Below, one piece after another: positions 36,446 through 48,443 of a stretch of DNA of 64,000 nt. A program made the translations under genes and the position numbers. Within the stretch, counting starts at the first letter, position 1. Each line of letters opens with the position of its first letter. Source of the DNA: Alisma plantago-aquatica (Eukaryota; Streptophyta; Magnoliopsida; Alismatales; Alismataceae); the NCBI GenBank assembly GCA_963693085.1, contig OY856409.1, forward strand, positions 1,332,078,415 through 1,332,142,414, written 5' to 3'. The notes beneath the pieces are model-generated. The model was not told the origin of the DNA. It saw nothing but the letters and a program-made list of their open reading frames with translations, and made no database searches.

Positions 36446-39400
36446 TGACACGCCCGACCCCATGATTACCACCAATCATGAGATTAGGGCGTGACAATGA
36501 GGATTACACTTGATACAAATAGACCCTTAACTTTTTCTTTTCTTAATCACTTAGAATTAACCAAATAGCTTGAATAACATCAGTTTGCAATAAAACTGCG
36601 GAAGCAAACTTACTGTTTCTTAATCTTGAAAGATACTTCAGAATTTAAACAACATATTACATCTTACTTGCAGAATATAAAGTGCAATAGTTAATTAAAA
36701 CTAAAATACATATTACATTTCATTTTTTCTCTCTCTACCATACCACACGCCCAAGGACCGAGGGGAAAGGACTAAGAGACCTCTAACTAACTATGAACTA
36801 CCTTATAAGTACTTGGGTGATACGATCCTTTAGCTTCCTCGTGCTGACGCTGACCTGAAAAATATTTTAGTAGGTTGGTGAGCTACTGGCTCAGTGAATA
36901 GAATTTCACCCAACCATCGCAGATAACTCATTTATATTTATTAATTAGAATAAAATTCAAGATAATACTATACTGAGCAGATCTAAGAAATATAATTTAA
37001 ACAACAAGAGATATCAACATTTCATTAAGATAACAATTGATACAAAGTTGTAGATACAATTAATTAACAGAAAATACTAAAATTTCATTTAAATGACAAC
37101 TGATGTGAAACTAACTCAAACCTTTCCTGACTCTTTAACTAATTCTGTGAACTTATATGAACATATTTTATCTTATGCCCTGGTCATATGTAGTGTACTC
37201 TACATATGAAGACTCGTATCGAACTACGATCTCACTATACAAGACTTAGGTGACACCCCGGGATAGCTAAGTTTGACTACTCTCCTAGTCTACAACAGGG
37301 AAACTGTCTCTCTGGCCTCAGCACTCCTATTGTGCCGTAAACTGGACTCCTCTAACTTGAGCACACATGCAGAGAGTCAAACCACCTATTACTCTAGTGC
37401 CACCAGGATCCTGTCTCTGGTTGATGTTGGACACTACATGGCTTTTCTGTGTTCTAGTGCCCCCAGGATCTTGTCTCTAGTTGATGTTGGACACTACATT
37501 CTATAATTTAAGGAGACTTCCACTAGGACTTCGTCCCCCGTACCACATGTTAGTATGTTCCGACCCCTGTATACTGGACACTGCCAAGGTTAGGTCGTTT
37601 CACCGCTAAGGTACAAACCTCACATAGGGGTTCTACGGTGTTCAGGGCACCTATATCTATTATTTAATTATTCTTGGAAAGCCTTTACTACATTGTGATT
37701 TTCTCTTATTCATACTTAACTCTGGTATCTCTATGGTATTACATTTATTTATCTGAAACTTATAAATACGACGTATATCATTTCTAACTTGATAGTGCAA
37801 TATACTCAACACTGTAATTTTCTGATAAATCAACATACCGTACTTGCTGGTAGATTGAAATAAATAGAATACTTGTCAACTTGGCACATATACGCTAAAA
37901 ACATACAAATGATCATTGTAACACACTAACAAGGGTTATTTACTCAATATATATGAAATTGTCAGTAGCACTTGTAAATTGTCTAAAACTCCTTGATAAT
38001 CGTGCATGTCAACCTAAATTATGAGTTGTGCATATCATAACTCAATTAAAGATTTATTTACTTGTCATGGAAAGATTTAACATATAAACATGTGCATCAA
38101 CCCTAATCTGGAATTATGTATCACATAACTTGATTACGTTTATAATTACTCATCATGACATGAATTATTAATATTAATTGAAATTTCAAATGATTTCTTG
38201 AGTTGAGCATCTCATAACTCAAATAAGATTTAAATTATTATCATGGCACGAATTATTATTAATAATCAGGAATTCCTAATAATACCTTCGAGAAGCGTGT
38301 AAATTTGAGTAAATATTAAATCATTTACATTAAATATGACCTAGAGCGTGCATCTCGATTTTCTTTGAATATTTTTCATATTGTCATCATTTCTTTGTAA
38401 TCGTGCATCTAGTAATGTACTAAAATTGCAACGCTCGGGTTTATACCCAAATCATATATGGTTACTGATAGTGTGCTACTGTATTTTACTTTTAAACTGA
38501 GCAAATTAGGTTTTGATCAACCATATAATTCCACTAATCCAAATCCATACAAATCGATTAAATAATTTGAGTCAGACAAACTTAAATAAGAATATGTGCA
38601 ATTTAATGTCTGTCGATGCTAACACTGTACGACACTCAGATATATGTTGTTAACTGCGACAAACACAGAATGAACCTAAATTATCCATTTCATGGAGTTA
38701 AATCGTGCTTTGGGAAATGAGATTCTACTCACTGTAGTTTGAAACGTCCGGATTCGACTAGAATTGCATCCAGGGGGTTGTCTTCAACCTCGGAATATAC
38801 CCAATTTTTCAGACCTGCTGCACACAACAACCATTTCCCACGAACATGTTGAGGAAGAGCTGCTAGATTGGGTGTCGGCCACTACTTGAGCTACAGATTC
38901 AAGTCTAGGCTGTCATTCCTTGGTGCTTCCTTACGCCTAAGGCAGCACAAGGCCGCAGTTGTAGCTGCTGCTGCTCAAATTGGATAGGGCGCCACCCCTG
39001 TTGCTTGGACAACACTCCTTGTTGGCTGAGCGCCGCTCCTTGGGCAAGGTAGGAGATGAACACTTCTCCCTTTCTAGCCCTAGATGGTCATTTTGGTGCT
39101 GCTGCTCACGCCAATCGAGCACCTGGCCGCTTCTGTGACTACTTGGCCGGCCGTTGCTGTTGGGCACCGCCCTAACAGGTAGTATCTGAGCTAGGGAAAG
39201 GGAAATGTGAAGGAAGGAAGGAGGAAGGGTAGAGGAAGAGTGGGAGCAGCTATCGGAGGTGGAAGCACAAGAAACGACCGCCGATTCCTCCCCCTAGGCT
39301 ACTGGTCAGGCACTGCGATCGGGCGCTAGTTTGGGGTGTTTCTCTGTCGGTTGCTCTGAATCGATCGCATGAATAAGATAAGGGTGAAAGGGAAAAGGAA

Positions 39401-39721
39401 AGAAATAGCTAATTTCTGGAAAAATTGCATTCAAGCCTAAAGAAACATAAAAACGTCATAACTATTGACTAGAAGGTCCAAATAACACGATTTCCCTTGC
39501 AAAGTTTCAAGCATGAAATCCTTTACCTTCTCAAGGCATGAAAACATGCTAATTACACTGTCTCACTTGATCAAATCACTAATTGCATCAGTGAGTAGTT
39601 AACTCAATTTAATCAACTTGATGATGCACTAATCACCACATGAGCACTTAACTTATCTCAATTAACTTAATGATGTTTTTATCATGATATTTAATAGTTA
39701 ACTTTGATGTGGGTCATAATA
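36446..39721 (-). repeat. Element B 5' LTR, about 3,276 bp
   Basis: The partner of 27,637-30,900, in the same orientation. The terminal CA on the plus strand has become TA (GGTCATAATA). It holds the same 60-bp repeat and the same GC-richer stretch near 38,850-39,300. Confidence 0.92.
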
Positions 39722-39726
39722 GAGTG

Positions 39727-41692
39727 CCTCTCAGATTTACCCCTTAGGCCCCATGAACTCATGAAGGTGGCCAACCTCATAACCCATGAGCCTCGGGCAA
39801 AGGTAGTTGTTACCTCCCGACCCTATGGTCTTGTGCATTCAGGGAACAGACAACTCCTACTCCCATCAGTCTTATCCTTACTTGACCTTAGTGTTGACTT
39901 AGGATTCTAATGTAGTTAATGATTTCTATGTTGATACTCATGCACATCTCATCCTTGAATCCTTACCCGAATCTCCATCCTCTCTTTGGGCATACATGGC
40001 TAACTTTGCATCCCTCAAAGGGATCATGGCGACCTACATACCTTGGTCTAGCCCCATACAGGTTACCTTTATGGAGACATGTCTCCATGCCCCTTTAGAG
40101 ATGGTCACATATGGGCCTATAGATTCATGCCCATACCATGTACTCTTACACTTAGCTCATCAAGCTTGTATAAGTGACCTCTTCAGGTTATCTCAAACTT
40201 AACTAAGAGTTGGTGCTCACCCTACATAAAGGGTTCCTTCCAAGGATGGGAGAAAACTATCTCTCGATAGTAACAAAGGTCACCAAATGTCTTTTCTTCC
40301 AAGGTTACCTCATCATGTATATGCTTAGCCCTATCATGCTACTTGGGCATGTAGCTAGCAAGGAGACGACCTGCTAAACCATGCTAAGTTCCTTGGTTGT
40401 CATACATATTCCCTATTCCTTAATGTTTGACCAATATCATACATACATACGTCACCAACTTGTGAGAGTGGCTTATCAAGCACGTATCTCAGTTCGAGTG
40501 GGTTTCCTTTTGCTGTAACACATGAGGGGTGCCAAACTCAAATACTATGAACTCAATCAGCCTCACTAACATCACGTGCACCAGGTACTGCTGCTTCCCC
40601 TCTTTGGTCTATGAACCCCAGGTTCACTTCTTATGTGCCAACTATCTAACTGCATGCTCAACGTTTCAACCACGAACCAAACCTATACAAGATATGTCAC
40701 ATACTTCCTACCACTCTTCCACATGAACACCCTGAGAGTCCTACACAAGGATAACCAACTGGGTGCGAAACCTCACAACTTGTTATCATACCTCTTAAGG
40801 AACTCTCCTTCCTATACCTAAAGGTAGGTGCTCATATCCTCTTTTTTGTTCATATATGCATGTTAGGGTTTCCATACGGTCACCATCAACCTTTTCAATG
40901 AGGGAGCGATCCACCCTCAACAGCCATGACCACCCCAAGGTCGGGTCATTATAAGGCACCAGGGATCAACCGATCACTCATTGTTCATTCTTATCATGTA
41001 TACTCAAAACCTTTATGTGAAGCATGCATGTCCAACCCACATACTCACGTGCACAGACAACTGAGGTATCCAACTCATCGTGTCTTAACCACCACTTAGG
41101 GTTAGGGTTAGCATCATCCTCAGAGGATGCATTAGGTCTCTTCCTCTTCCTAGGCATCTTCCTCCAATGCTAACTCTCTCCTCATTCTCCTACAAGAAGG
41201 TCTAACCTCATATCTCTTTTGAGGGCATGACAACACATGACATGCAACCTAAGCATGTAAGTAATATTTAGTTTACGCTTAAACTATTAACCTTATGTCC
41301 ATGACATCTTGTTTACATGCTTTTCATTATTTGGTGGAGGATTCCTTAATCCTTATTACTCTTATCCCAAACACATGAGGGTGGTAGAGAGAGAGAATAC
41401 CCTAAGCACTTAATGTTTCTCTAGAAATAAGAGGTAAAGAAGGGACACAATTAGATGAGAAGACCTAGAGGTATCTTATTTCGAGTCAAATCCTTTGATT
41501 TTGGCCAGGAAGTCACACAGAATTTGGGAGTCCTCGTATACTGACTAGAGGGGTGGAGGAAAATCTTGCCAGCCCCCAGATCGTGATCCTTTTCTAGACA
41601 CCTCCATCATCAGAAAATCCTCTAATAACTCCTTTGGGCTCTAAAGAGTTTGAAAATTTTAAAAATTATTAGATATTAAATGGAAAACCATG
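39727..41692 (-). pseudogene. Element A 5' interior (expected leader and gag region)
   Basis: This part lies between the primer site of A and element B. Position alone makes it leader plus gag. No zinc knuckle, gag core, protease or RT motif could be read on the minus strand; frames are short and stop-rich. Together with the pol remnant, the interior is only about 4.2 kb, shorter than the about 5 kb usual for chromoviruses, so a deletion or an unusual gag is possible. Confidence 0.45.
40978..41157 (-). CDS. Short ORF with a basic N-terminus at the gag position of element A
   Basis: A 59-codon minus-strand frame begins MPRKRKRPNASSEDDANP, about 0.54 kb after the primer site, and ends in TGA. 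The KRKR cluster followed by an acidic stretch looks like a nuclear-localisation type start; the rest (PKWWLRHDELDTSVV) resembles nothing I recognise. After the stop, other frames continue with short readable stretches such as YNDPTLGWSWLLRVDRSLIE, suggesting a longer protein now broken. It could be a divergent gag or chance. No function is claimed. Confidence 0.3.
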   Translation of the reverse strand: MPRKRKRPNASSEDDANPNPKWWLRHDELDTSVVCAREYVGWTCMLHIKVLSIHDKNEQ

Positions 41693-41704
41693 GCTCTGAT
41701 ACCA
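41693..41704 (-). other. Primer-binding site, element A
   Basis: Minus-strand TGGTATCAGAGC begins two bases after the 5' LTR end. It is the standard plant initiator tRNA-Met primer match. Confidence 0.88.
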
Positions 41705-44572
41705 AATGTAATGACCCTGCCTCCCAGTAACCCCTAATTAAGGGAGACCAAGAGGTCAGAGGCGCTATCCCAAAACATGATCAGTGGTTTTTCATATAAT
41801 CAACAATAATTAATAAATTCTACAACAACTAAGCATTAAAATGGAATAAAAAATTTCTTTTTTCATACCTTGCAAAATATAGGAACTGAGGGACTTTACC
41901 CCATATAACAACTATCTATCAAAATCCTCCAATCTTTATTAAGCTTTATTCCATCATTGTCACTTTAAAGGAATACCCATTTACTTGATAAACCTAAAAC
42001 ACCGACAAATAAAATGATGGTCAGTATATATTGGTATGTGGGGGAACCAATAATCAAGCATTTCATTGTAACAACATATTGCAAGAAATTATGTTTTAAC
42101 AACACAAACTTTACATTTTAAACATGACTACTCAATCCTTAAATACCCTAGCCTCTGTGTTGTCCCTGCAGTGGACATGGATACTACCTCTCATATGGTA
42201 GATCTCAACTAACCCCCATGATCCTACCTTATAGGTAGATCAATACATAGGGTCGTGGAGTCATATGGTCCTACCCAAGGGTATACCAACACATCGACTC
42301 ATGATAACCTGATGATCCTACCTCACGGGTAGACCATGTATTAGGTCATCTGATAACTTGATGATCCTACCTCGTGGGTAGACCATGTACTAGGTCATCC
42401 TTCTCATCATTAATAAAGCTACAGAGGAGGACCAGGATCTGAGCTAGTCATGCACATATAATTATGGTGATAGCCATAGTCACTTTATAGTTTCATGAAA
42501 TAAAAGTCAATCAAGCAATTATTTCCAAGCAACTGATAAAACCTCGGGAATCGCCGTGAAACTAAAGTGATTTAACCATAAGTCTAACCACATACCTGTT
42601 ATTCTAATTTGGGGTAGAAATATTCCATGCAAGTAGGAAATCCAAGAAAGCACACAACAAGTTCCTGAAATAAGACTATAATTTCCTTTTACTACTGATG
42701 TTATCAAGATCTATCCAATCTAACTTGCTTCTTAGGGTTTCCACTTCTGTTCAGTGTTTCACTTGCAATTAGGGTTTACTATCACTTTCATCACTACAAA
42801 CCCTAAATAAGAAAAACTACTCATAAACCCTAACCATCATATCCTATCTCTCGTAATAGGCTTAGGATCAACATTTATCAACATATTTCAATATATATTG
42901 AATTAAACACAATCATCTCTTCTTTTACCCTAAATTAGGGTTTCTAGATACATTATCATATATTCTTGGTTTATAACTCTAAAACATGCAATTTCTCATC
43001 TAGATCAGATTCAATTCTACCATTATCATTCAATAGGTTCTTATTACTCGAATTAACCCATTAAGCATCATAGATTCAATCATTAATCTCAATTAGGGTT
43101 TCTAACCAAATTTTAATGCACTTTTCATCAACTTAACATACTTTTGTAATTAGGAATGAAATTAGGTTCTCAAACTATTTTTATCATGTTCCTCATATTT
43201 TTCTGAGAAATTTTCATATAATAAGTTTAGTCATCAGAGCTTCCTAGTAATCTCTATGAATTTTGTAAAGAAAAACATTATCTTGGATTATCTGTTATTT
43301 TTAGAAAATCGTAGGCCATTTGATCGATGGTCCTCTGGACCACGCTGGATCTAACGATCCACAAACACGTTCCTCACTTACGATTGAAAAGAAACAAAAG
43401 GCAAATATGCCCTTACCTGGTTTTCAGAGATGGGAGGGCAAAGGGGTCTTTTACCCCTAGGTCTTCTTCAACCTCAGGCTAGCTTGCGAGCAACCTAGCC
43501 GAGTCAACTCAGGGGTTGACTCCGGGCCTCAGTGCGTCTACGATCAAACTGATTAGACCGAGAGCTTTTCCTGGATCTCTCGAACTTGCCCACCTCTTCA
43601 ATTGGTGGCGGGCTTCATTCCTTCACCGCCAGCAAGCCGCCGACTCTCCGGCGAGGTCGACAGGTCAAAGAGGGGGAAGGTCAGGGTCGATCGTCCAATT
43701 GAACTCACCAACAAATTCGTCATCACTCTCCGAAGATGTGAGGGTAGGTTTTAGGTGTGCAGGTACCCTCGAGCACCCTCCCCTTTATATAGGGTCAACT
43801 GTAAGATTCTTATGGTTTGGGGACTTTTGCGTTAGTCAACGAAACTACCCATAAATTGGGTTAGTTCTACTCAGAACATACTCCTGAAGGTGATGGACTG
43901 ATCCACACCTCATATTATTGCACAAAATGCGAGAAAGTTCGAATTCTTTCCCATCTCCCTTTCCTTTTGTAACTGGGGCTAGAAAATGTACAACCATCGT
44001 TGGATCTGTGGTCCCCTAGACCACGTGGGGATTCGATGGCTGTCATCGCTCCCTTGTATCCCTTTTCTTTTAAAACAAAGAAATTATGTGTTATTTAAAG
44101 GAAACTTGTAAAATATAGATCTCTCTCCTCGTTTAGTCATTTTCATTCAAATTTTAAAGGAAACTCTGGATTGGCATTATCTACTTGTGTATTAAATTTG
44201 AAACCCAAATTCCAAAGGAAAAGGGTATTTCCTTCATAAGCAAGTTATCCTTTATTAATTACCAATTTAATTGGTAATTTCTCTTTCTTATGCCATTATC
44301 TTGGTATCTTGGACTCCTTGGACCTCAAGGAACCCTAAAGGCACAAAATCCCCTCTTGGAGGATATTCCCTGGCCTTTTTCTTTATCTTTTCTCCTTTTC
44401 TTATTTATTCATTTATTGTTTGAATTTTCTTTATCTCTTTCTTATTATTGGGCCCAATAGCTAATAAAGACCACTAAGCAACCAAACAAAGCTATTGTAA
44501 ATGAAATCCATCCAATTCAAACAAATAAAACAATTATTGATATCATTTATCATTAAAAGAAGAAATACAATT

Positions 44573-46540
44573 ATTAGACAGTCCTCCCGGCTCTCTCTCT
44601 CTCTCTCTAGGGTTACAGCTCTGCCTTCTCTCTAGCTACTCCCGGCGGCCACCACTGGGGGGAGGGAGTGCCCTAGGTGCCTTCCTCCTCCTGGCTCTCC
44701 AACATCCATGGCAGTGACCCTAGTGAGGGGTGGTGCGGATCCATGTGGTAGAGATGCAATTCGTCTAGTTCGTCGGGGTTTTCTCCTCAGCAGTTCTGGA
44801 TGGGAGGCGCGGAGCATTGTGTGGACGAGAGCGGGATCCATGTTTTGCACTGTCGACTTGGTCAACTTCCACCTTGTCCAAGTGAGGCATATGGAAAGAG
44901 CGCTCCCATCTGGTCTTGATTCATGTGGGTTGCTCTGCGTCGCCGCTAGTGAAAGGGGGTATGTACCCCTTTTCTCACACACCTCATCCTCTTCTCTCGT
45001 GAGAGACCTGGCCCTACATGGTGGATGATGCCCCTTTTGATTTTGACTTCGACATCGACTTCGACCTTCTAGGCAGCTATGAAGGCTAGTGGGAGACTAG
45101 GACTCACCCCTTCCTTCTAAGTGGCTTTGTTCCTAGGTTAATGAAGAACCTGCGACTTCACTTTCAGTCTCCTCGACGGCTTTGATGGCTGGCGGTAGAT
45201 GGAGGCATTCCTTCTACTCATTTGGTTGTGCAATTTGGTGAGGGATTTTGCAGTGCTGCGAGGAGCAGATCTGGGCCAGAGGATTGGTGTCGACCTGGTC
45301 ATTCCATTCCTCTGAGTGAATCCAGGGTCCTGGATTCCGATGGTTTCTAACCCCACCCTGCTCTGCCTGGTGCTTCCGACGGAGGATGGGTCCTTCGCTG
45401 GTAGATCGGCGGCGTGTCCCTTTCTCCAATGAAGGAGTTTCACTGGTCGTCCTATAAGGATTCACGACACTGAAGGTGTTCCCTCTGGTGTAGGGGTTTC
45501 CCCCCTCCGGTGGCCTTCTCCTGTCGTGTGCTCTTCTGCAGGAGGTCGGTTGTTTCCCACATCCTTTTGGCTGGATGATTATGTCGTGGCTCCTCTATAG
45601 CTACGAGTTTGAATGCACTCTAGGTGCTTGATGAGGTGCTTCCGTGGATCACAGAAGTCTCGTTTCATCAACTGCTGAATGGAAGGTGGTGCTGGTGCAA
45701 ACCAGGAGGTAGCCTGTTGTCTCCTCTCTACTGTGTGATGGAACACTCTCAAAGTGTTCGATGATATGCCTTTGTGCAAACAGGGGCATTAGGTCCTGGC
45801 TGGGTTCCTCGGCCAGTGCTAGCCTCAGACCACTTGTTACTGTGCGGTGGATGGTTCTTTGGGGAGCTAAGCGTTCTTGTTCCTTTCCCCCTTAGGTCTC
45901 CCTGCCTTTACGACAAGGCAACATCTTTCAGGTGTTTGCTGGAGTGATTGCATGTTCTACTTCAATTTGCCCGTCAAATTTACCTAGACACTAATCAGTA
46001 CTGTTCAGTGCCTTGTTTCAACCTCCGTATGTCTTTTGACCACTATCTTCGGCGGATAATCATATTTCCATGTGTGAAGAAGATATATGATGGTTGAATG
46101 AGTCATTGTTCCAGTGTGATCAGACTGCCTTTGGAGTCTTTACGAGAAGATGGTTTGACATGATAGACACTGTGATCTGTAGCTGTTCGAGACAGATAAA
46201 CTCCAAATCAGAAGTGCGTCCTTGCTTGGTGCATAGATAGAAGCTTGGTGTCCTTAGTCTACCTTATGTGCCTACACAATTTGTGGGTGGTCTTTATTGT
46301 CAGTGCAACTCCTCAGCTGTGTAGGCTGATGGATAGTCAGTTTCTTGTTTGTGTATTTTGTTGGGACATTTCCTTCTGGTTTGTAGTTTTGTCTGTTTAG
46401 AAATCTTATGTTTCAAGACCGGTTAGAATATGGTCTTTTGTTTTCAATCTGTAATCCTGTAAAGGGTTAGGGGGTGCGTCTTCTTATACCTAAAGTTTTG
46501 GATTTTAATAGCAACAAAGTTTTTAGCTGACAAAAAAAGG
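44573..46540 (+). mobile_element. Retroposon R2, about 1.97 kb, inside element A 5' LTR
   Basis: The insert interrupts LTR sequence that is continuous in the other LTR copy. It is flanked by AGAAATACAATT at 44,561-44,572 and 46,541-46,552 (the match may extend with one mismatch) and ends in a short A run after AGCTGAC. The 5' end is GC-rich, with a CT microsatellite followed by CTAGGGTT, as in plant LINE or transcript 5' leaders. The 3' end reads TTTTAATAGCAACAAAG before the tail. No reverse transcriptase, endonuclease or zinc knuckle is visible. Likely a non-autonomous L1-mobilised retroposon, or a processed copy of an unknown transcript. Confidence 0.8.
44708..45028 (+). CDS. Uncharacterised 106-codon frame in retroposon R2
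   Basis: It starts MAVTLVRGGADPCGRDA after a leader of about 135 bases with a CT repeat, and ends ...SSSLVRDLALHGG. Placement close behind a leader-like 5' end is what one expects of a first ORF in a retroposed transcript. I recognise no domain, signal peptide or membrane segment. A comparable frame exists on the opposite strand, so chance in GC-richer DNA is a real alternative. Confidence 0.25.
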   Translation: MAVTLVRGGADPCGRDAIRLVRRGFLLSSSGWEARSIVWTRAGSMFCTVDLVNFHLVQVRHMERALPSGLDSCGLLCVAASERGYVPLFSHTSSSSLVRDLALHGG

Positions 46541-46586
46541 AGAAATACAATTTCATTACATAGCTAGAAGAAATGGGGTTGTAACA

Positions 46587-46692
46587 AAACCTTTTTGAAT
46601 ACCAGGAGGATTTTCATATACCTAGTTGAGATGAGAAGGATGCCATCAATAAAAATCAAATATGGTATAACCTTGGTGCCTTTAACATTGTT
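46587..46692 (-). pseudogene. Continuation of LINE copy L2 beyond element A
   Basis: The minus-strand frame reads NNVKGTKVIPYLIFIDGILL, the LINE RT block around its YADD box. It matches L1b at about 13,585-13,700 and continues the sequence that stops at 22,498, with the AAACC duplication at the joint. It is cut off at about 46,692, where element D LTR sequence begins. Confidence 0.8.
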
Positions 46693-48443
46693 CAAAATTA
46701 GGGTTTCTAGGCCCATTAATGCATATTCATGTACATGGAACCCTAAATTAAGCACATGGATTATCCTTTTAGACTCCAAACGTCCTTTTTATTATCAATA
46801 TGTTAATATGCTCATAGATCCTCCATATTAATCTTTCCAACTTCATAGAACATCAAAATTAGGGTTATTCGTTAATAACAACATTAAAGGTGACAATTTT
46901 AAGTACTTTTTCAATTGCAAATAGAATTAGGCTCCTATTATATTTTTAATTGATTCCTTGTATTTTTCTGATCAATTTTCATATATAACTTGTTCATATA
47001 TGAGCTACCAATTTATTTCTATAATTATTCTAAGATAATTACCTCTCAGCCAATGGGATGTCGCCACGTCAGCAACGCGGCCCACTTTTCCTTTTCCACG
47101 CAGACCAGGCCTGGCCAATGGGTGTGTGTCGTGCCAGTGAGTTATGTCCCATGAAATTCCATCTATGCTCACTCTTTCCAACACGCAGGTCAAGGGTAGG
47201 TTCGTCTTTTCGCACTTGGTTATCTCCTTCCTCATGATCATGTTCTTCACACAGAGTAGCTCCTCTAGCGAGTCAATGCACTCATTGACTTTGCCTAACT
47301 ACACCCCTGAGCCAAAGATGAGTGTGTGGTTCCCTCCACCTCATTATGCCGAAATAGGCTATGGTCTTTAATCGGCCGGAGGAGGCGAGTAATTGGGGTT
47401 CCTAAGCCTTGATCTATGGTTAAGCACATGGAGGAAATAGAGAGAAGAGTAGTGCATATGCTATAGAATTAAGGGCAAGAAGAGATTCTGGGAGTCCCGT
47501 AGAGCAACAAGGATGAGGTTCTGATCTCAATGGGGATTGCTACCCCCCTTTATAGGTCTAGCTCCAGAGAGTTGGGCGCCAACCTACTTTCTGATTGGGG
47601 AAAGTCTTGGTAGACTTACATAGTGGGTAAAACCAGGGTCAGTTGGATACACTTTCACACCCCGATCTCATAGGAACAATTTCCTTATGTCGTTGTGAAT
47701 CAGAGCAAGGGAAAGTGGCCCAAAAAGGATAGAACTCCCTGTTGGATGAGTTTCCTATTTGGTTCGGAGCTAGGAGATGATCTGTGGATCATTGATCTGT
47801 GATCAAAGGGCCTCCGGATTGCGTGACATCTAAAAGGGCCGGGCCCAAGGTTTCCTAGTTTGATTTCAAATGTGACAAATCACATTATAATATTAGTTAT
47901 CCCTTCACTTTGGGGAAACCTATCAATTGCATAACTCTCTCCTCTTTCATCCAATCGTTCCCAAATTTTAAAGGAAAGTCCATAAGGACTTAAAATTCAT
48001 GCGTGCAATGTTTGGGACCCAAATTCAAAATATGAGAGACTTTTCTTCATAAGCAAGTTATCACTTATTAAGCCATATTTTATGCATATTTTCTCTCTCC
48101 TATTCTTTTATTTTCCTTTATTTGGATTCCTTTTACCATTAGAAACTCTGTGGATTCAAAATATCTTCCATGATGATCAATCATACACCTTTCCACATTT
48201 ATTTCTTATCTTTTCCTCATTATCTCAAATTTCCTTATTAATATTGCATTATTTGATTTCTTCTTTTTCTTTTAATCATATTGGACTCATTAACATATTA
48301 AGATCCACGAAATCACATGCAGAAAGAAAATACTACAAAGGAAATCCTTTCAATACACATAAATCATACAATTCCCATAATCATAAATTTATTGGGGAAA
48401 TTGCATTTCCAACCATATGAATCCAAAAATTGGGTTTGTAACA
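46693..48443 (-). repeat. Partial 3' LTR of element D
   Basis: It ends GGGTTTGTAACA like the A LTRs and shares their landmarks in order: the AGGGTTTCTA words, a stretch matching A near 23,900-24,050, the TATA-like box at 47,548-47,557, and the AAATTTTAAAGGAAA and CATAAGCAAGTTATC words near the end. Similarity is patchy, so D and A belong to related but separate subfamilies. Confidence 0.75.

Larger units (their letters stand above)
27637..39721 (-). mobile_element. Element B: chromovirus-type Ty3/gypsy retrotransposon, about 12.1 kb
   Basis: It has LTRs of about 3.26 kb, a tRNA-Met primer site, a purine tract, and a gag-protease-RT-RNase H-integrase-chromodomain order on the minus strand, flanked by GAGTG duplications. 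Domain order and the C-terminal VLWRNHNLEEATWELE motif place it among plant chromoviruses, probably Del/Tekay-like given the long LTRs (inference). It carries its own nested retroposon R1 in gag. Several frameshifts, stops and lost catalytic residues show it cannot move itself. Confidence 0.92.
22499..46586 (-). mobile_element. Element A: Ty3/gypsy LTR retrotransposon with nested insertions
   Basis: Long LTRs (22,499-25,411 and 41,707-46,586) start TG and end CA. They enclose an initiator tRNA-Met primer-binding site and a purine tract, both oriented for the minus strand, and are flanked by the 5-bp duplication AAACC. Without the nested element B and retroposon R2, the element would be about 10 kb, with an interior near 4.2 kb. 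The interior keeps minus-strand integrase and chromodomain-like remnants. About 20 differences in the first 235 bases of its LTR pair, compared by eye, make it older than B and C. Confidence 0.9.
41707..46586 (-). repeat. Element A 5' LTR, carrying retroposon R2
   Basis: It runs TGTAATGACC to GGGGTTGTAACA on the plus strand. Its 4,880 bases minus the R2 insert come to about 2,910, equal to the other LTR. A TATA-like CTATATAAAG is at 43,784-43,793 on the minus strand. R2 lies only about 46 bases from the outer (start) end of the LTR, so the promoter side is split from its flank. Confidence 0.9.

Noticed and set aside
43516..43854. 112-codon plus-strand ORF in the LTR of element A
   Set aside because: Opposite to the element's direction and not kept in the other LTR copy.
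48082..48420. 112-codon plus-strand ORF near the end of the D LTR
   Set aside because: Phe/Leu/Ser/Ile-rich translation of T-rich DNA within an LTR; no conserved match in the A LTRs.
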